Below, one piece after another: positions 35,801-36,697 of a stretch of DNA of 36,697 nt (its first letter is position 1; each line of letters starts with the position of its first letter). This DNA is from Betaproteobacteria bacterium (GTDB lineage: Bacteria; Pseudomonadota; Gammaproteobacteria; Burkholderiales; Usitatibacteraceae): the NCBI GenBank assembly GCA_011391275.1, contig JAABQW010000011.1, forward strand, positions 1 through 36,697, given 5' to 3'. The translations under genes and the position numbers were made by a program. The notes under the pieces are model-generated. The model searched no databases, was not told the origin of the DNA, and saw only the letters and a program-made list of their open reading frames with translations.

Positions 35801-36697
35801 ATGATCGACTCCGCTGACCTTCCCGGCATCGACGACGAGGAGCTCGAGCCGGCGGACCCGAACCAGTACTCGGGCCCGCTCGAGTGGTACTGGCACTTCC
35901 AGCAGCGCCCCGATTTCGAGACCGACAGCGAGCAGCTGGGCGTGCTCTCGCGGCTGGAGCGGCTGTTCGGCGAGCTCGAGGACTACCGCCAGTACCGCGC
36001 CGGGCGCATCAACCGGCTGGTGACGAACCTGGGCGCAGGCCGCAGGCCGCCGCGCGGGATGTACATCTGGGGCGGGGTGGGGCGGGGGAAGTCGCTCATG
36101 ATGGACGCCTTCTACAAGGTGAGCCGCCACCGGCGCAAGCGCCGTGTCCACTTCCACGAGTTCATGCGCGAGATCCATTCGCGCATGCGCGCCCTTCCGG
36201 GCACCGAGGACCCGCTGGACGCCATCTCCACCGAGATCGCCCGGGAGCTGCGGCTGCTCTGCTTCGACGAGTTCCACGTGGGCGACATCGCCGACGCCAT
36301 GATCCTCGCGCGTCTCCTGGAGCTCCTGATCGCCAAGGGAGTGGTGTTCGTGATGACGTCGAACTACGAACCCGACGGGCTCTACCCGAACGGCCTGCAG
36401 CGCGCGCGCTTCCTGCCGGCCATCGAGGTCATCAAGCGCGAGCTGGACGTGGTCGCGCTGGGCGGCGGCACCGACCACCGCCGGCGCATCCTGGAGGGCT
36501 TCCGGGTCTGGTACTCGCCGCCGGGCGACGAGGCGGACGGGCAGCTGGCGCAGTTCTTCGACGCCGTGACCAAGGCGGCGTTCGAGCGCGACGGGACGAT
36601 CGAGGTGGGGGGCAGGCCGCTCGCCTTCCGGCAGCGCGCCAAGGGCGTGGTGTGGTTCGACTTCGAGGACCTTTGCGTGCAGCCGCGCTCGCAGAAC
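35801..36697 (+). CDS. zapE: Cell-division ATPase ZapE (AFG1 family), 3' end outside window
   Basis: The first 299 codons are visible and the frame stays open to the window end. It is an AFG1/ZapE-type P-loop ATPase: N-terminal GPLEWYWHFQQRPDFE, Walker A GGVGRGKS at 91-98, HFHEFMREIHSRM just after it, Walker B LLCFDEFHVGD with D156/E157, the sensor-like FVMTSNYEPDGLYPNGLQR near 185-203, and FLPAIEVIKRELDVVALGGGTDHR. In E. coli ZapE associates with the Z-ring; the yeast homologue handles mitochondrial proteins. The zapE gene following lpdA is a common beta-proteobacterial order. The ATG directly follows repeat element C and has no Shine-Dalgarno, so translation may be leaderless, or driven from sequence inside the repeat. 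Confidence 0.93.
   Translation, partial: MIDSADLPGIDDEELEPADPNQYSGPLEWYWHFQQRPDFETDSEQLGVLSRLERLFGELEDYRQYRAGRINRLVTNLGAGRRPPRGMYIWGGVGRGKSLMMDAFYKVSRHRRKRRVHFHEFMREIHSRMRALPGTEDPLDAISTEIARELRLLCFDEFHVGDIADAMILARLLELLIAKGVVFVMTSNYEPDGLYPNGLQRARFLPAIEVIKRELDVVALGGGTDHRRRILEGFRVWYSPPGDEADGQLAQFFDAVTKAAFERDGTIEVGGRPLAFRQRAKGVVWFDFEDLCVQPRSQN

Overview
This is a GC-rich window from a chromosome that looks betaproteobacterial (Burkholderiales/Nitrosomonadales type). The taxonomic hint is gene order: sdhC-sdhD-sdhA-sdhB-sdhE-gltA-sucA-sucB-lpdA-zapE on the + strand, with a divergent GntR regulator and CoA-ester lyase, acnA and prp genes alongside and mdh nearby. No 16S rRNA gene or other formal taxonomic marker is present, so the assignment is an inference. 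No tRNA, rRNA, CRISPR array, phage or insertion-sequence transposase was recognised.

Layout. 1-2093 (+): the 3' part of an EamA/DMT transporter gene, then malate dehydrogenase (mdh), closed by a strong convergent terminator. 2190-9060 (-): a secreted Lys/Ala 15-residue-repeat protein, then a six-gene anaerobic sulfur-type respiratory operon. That operon encodes a Tat-exported molybdopterin catalytic subunit, a four-cluster ferredoxin subunit, an NrfD/PsrC membrane anchor, two YeeE/YedE sulfur-transport proteins and a FadL-type outer-membrane channel. It lies behind a near-consensus FNR box and is divergent from an ArsR-family regulator gene with paired C-terminal cysteines (9227-9595). 9609-12318 (-): an ECF sigma factor with two small membrane proteins, and an MFS exporter with a long leader.

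12675-23476 (-): a propionyl-CoA and C4/C5-CoA block: CbiM-like protein, acnA, lipoprotein, prpD, prpC, prpB, a CoA-ester lyase, a mesaconyl-CoA-hydratase-like double-MaoC protein and a second CoA-ester lyase. In principle mesaconyl-CoA would be hydrated and cleaved to glyoxylate plus propionyl-CoA, and the methylcitrate cycle would turn propionyl-CoA into pyruvate plus succinate. A divergent GntR/UTRA regulator (23649) sits beside a perfect TCTTATATAAGA palindrome. 24559-35582 (+): succinate dehydrogenase, its flavinylation factor, citrate synthase and the whole 2-oxoglutarate dehydrogenase complex. With acnA and mdh the window carries most of the TCA cycle; isocitrate dehydrogenase, succinyl-CoA synthetase and fumarase are not here.

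The structure least explained by genes is a family of 160-210 bp, nearly fully self-complementary intergenic elements built on a 10-bp unit (ACACGGATGA). The three copies lie between prpC and prpD, before lpdA and after lpdA. The third copy looks nested or chimeric and its end directly abuts the start codon of zapE. The FadL-YeeE-Psr operon and this repeat family are the best candidates for something not previously described.
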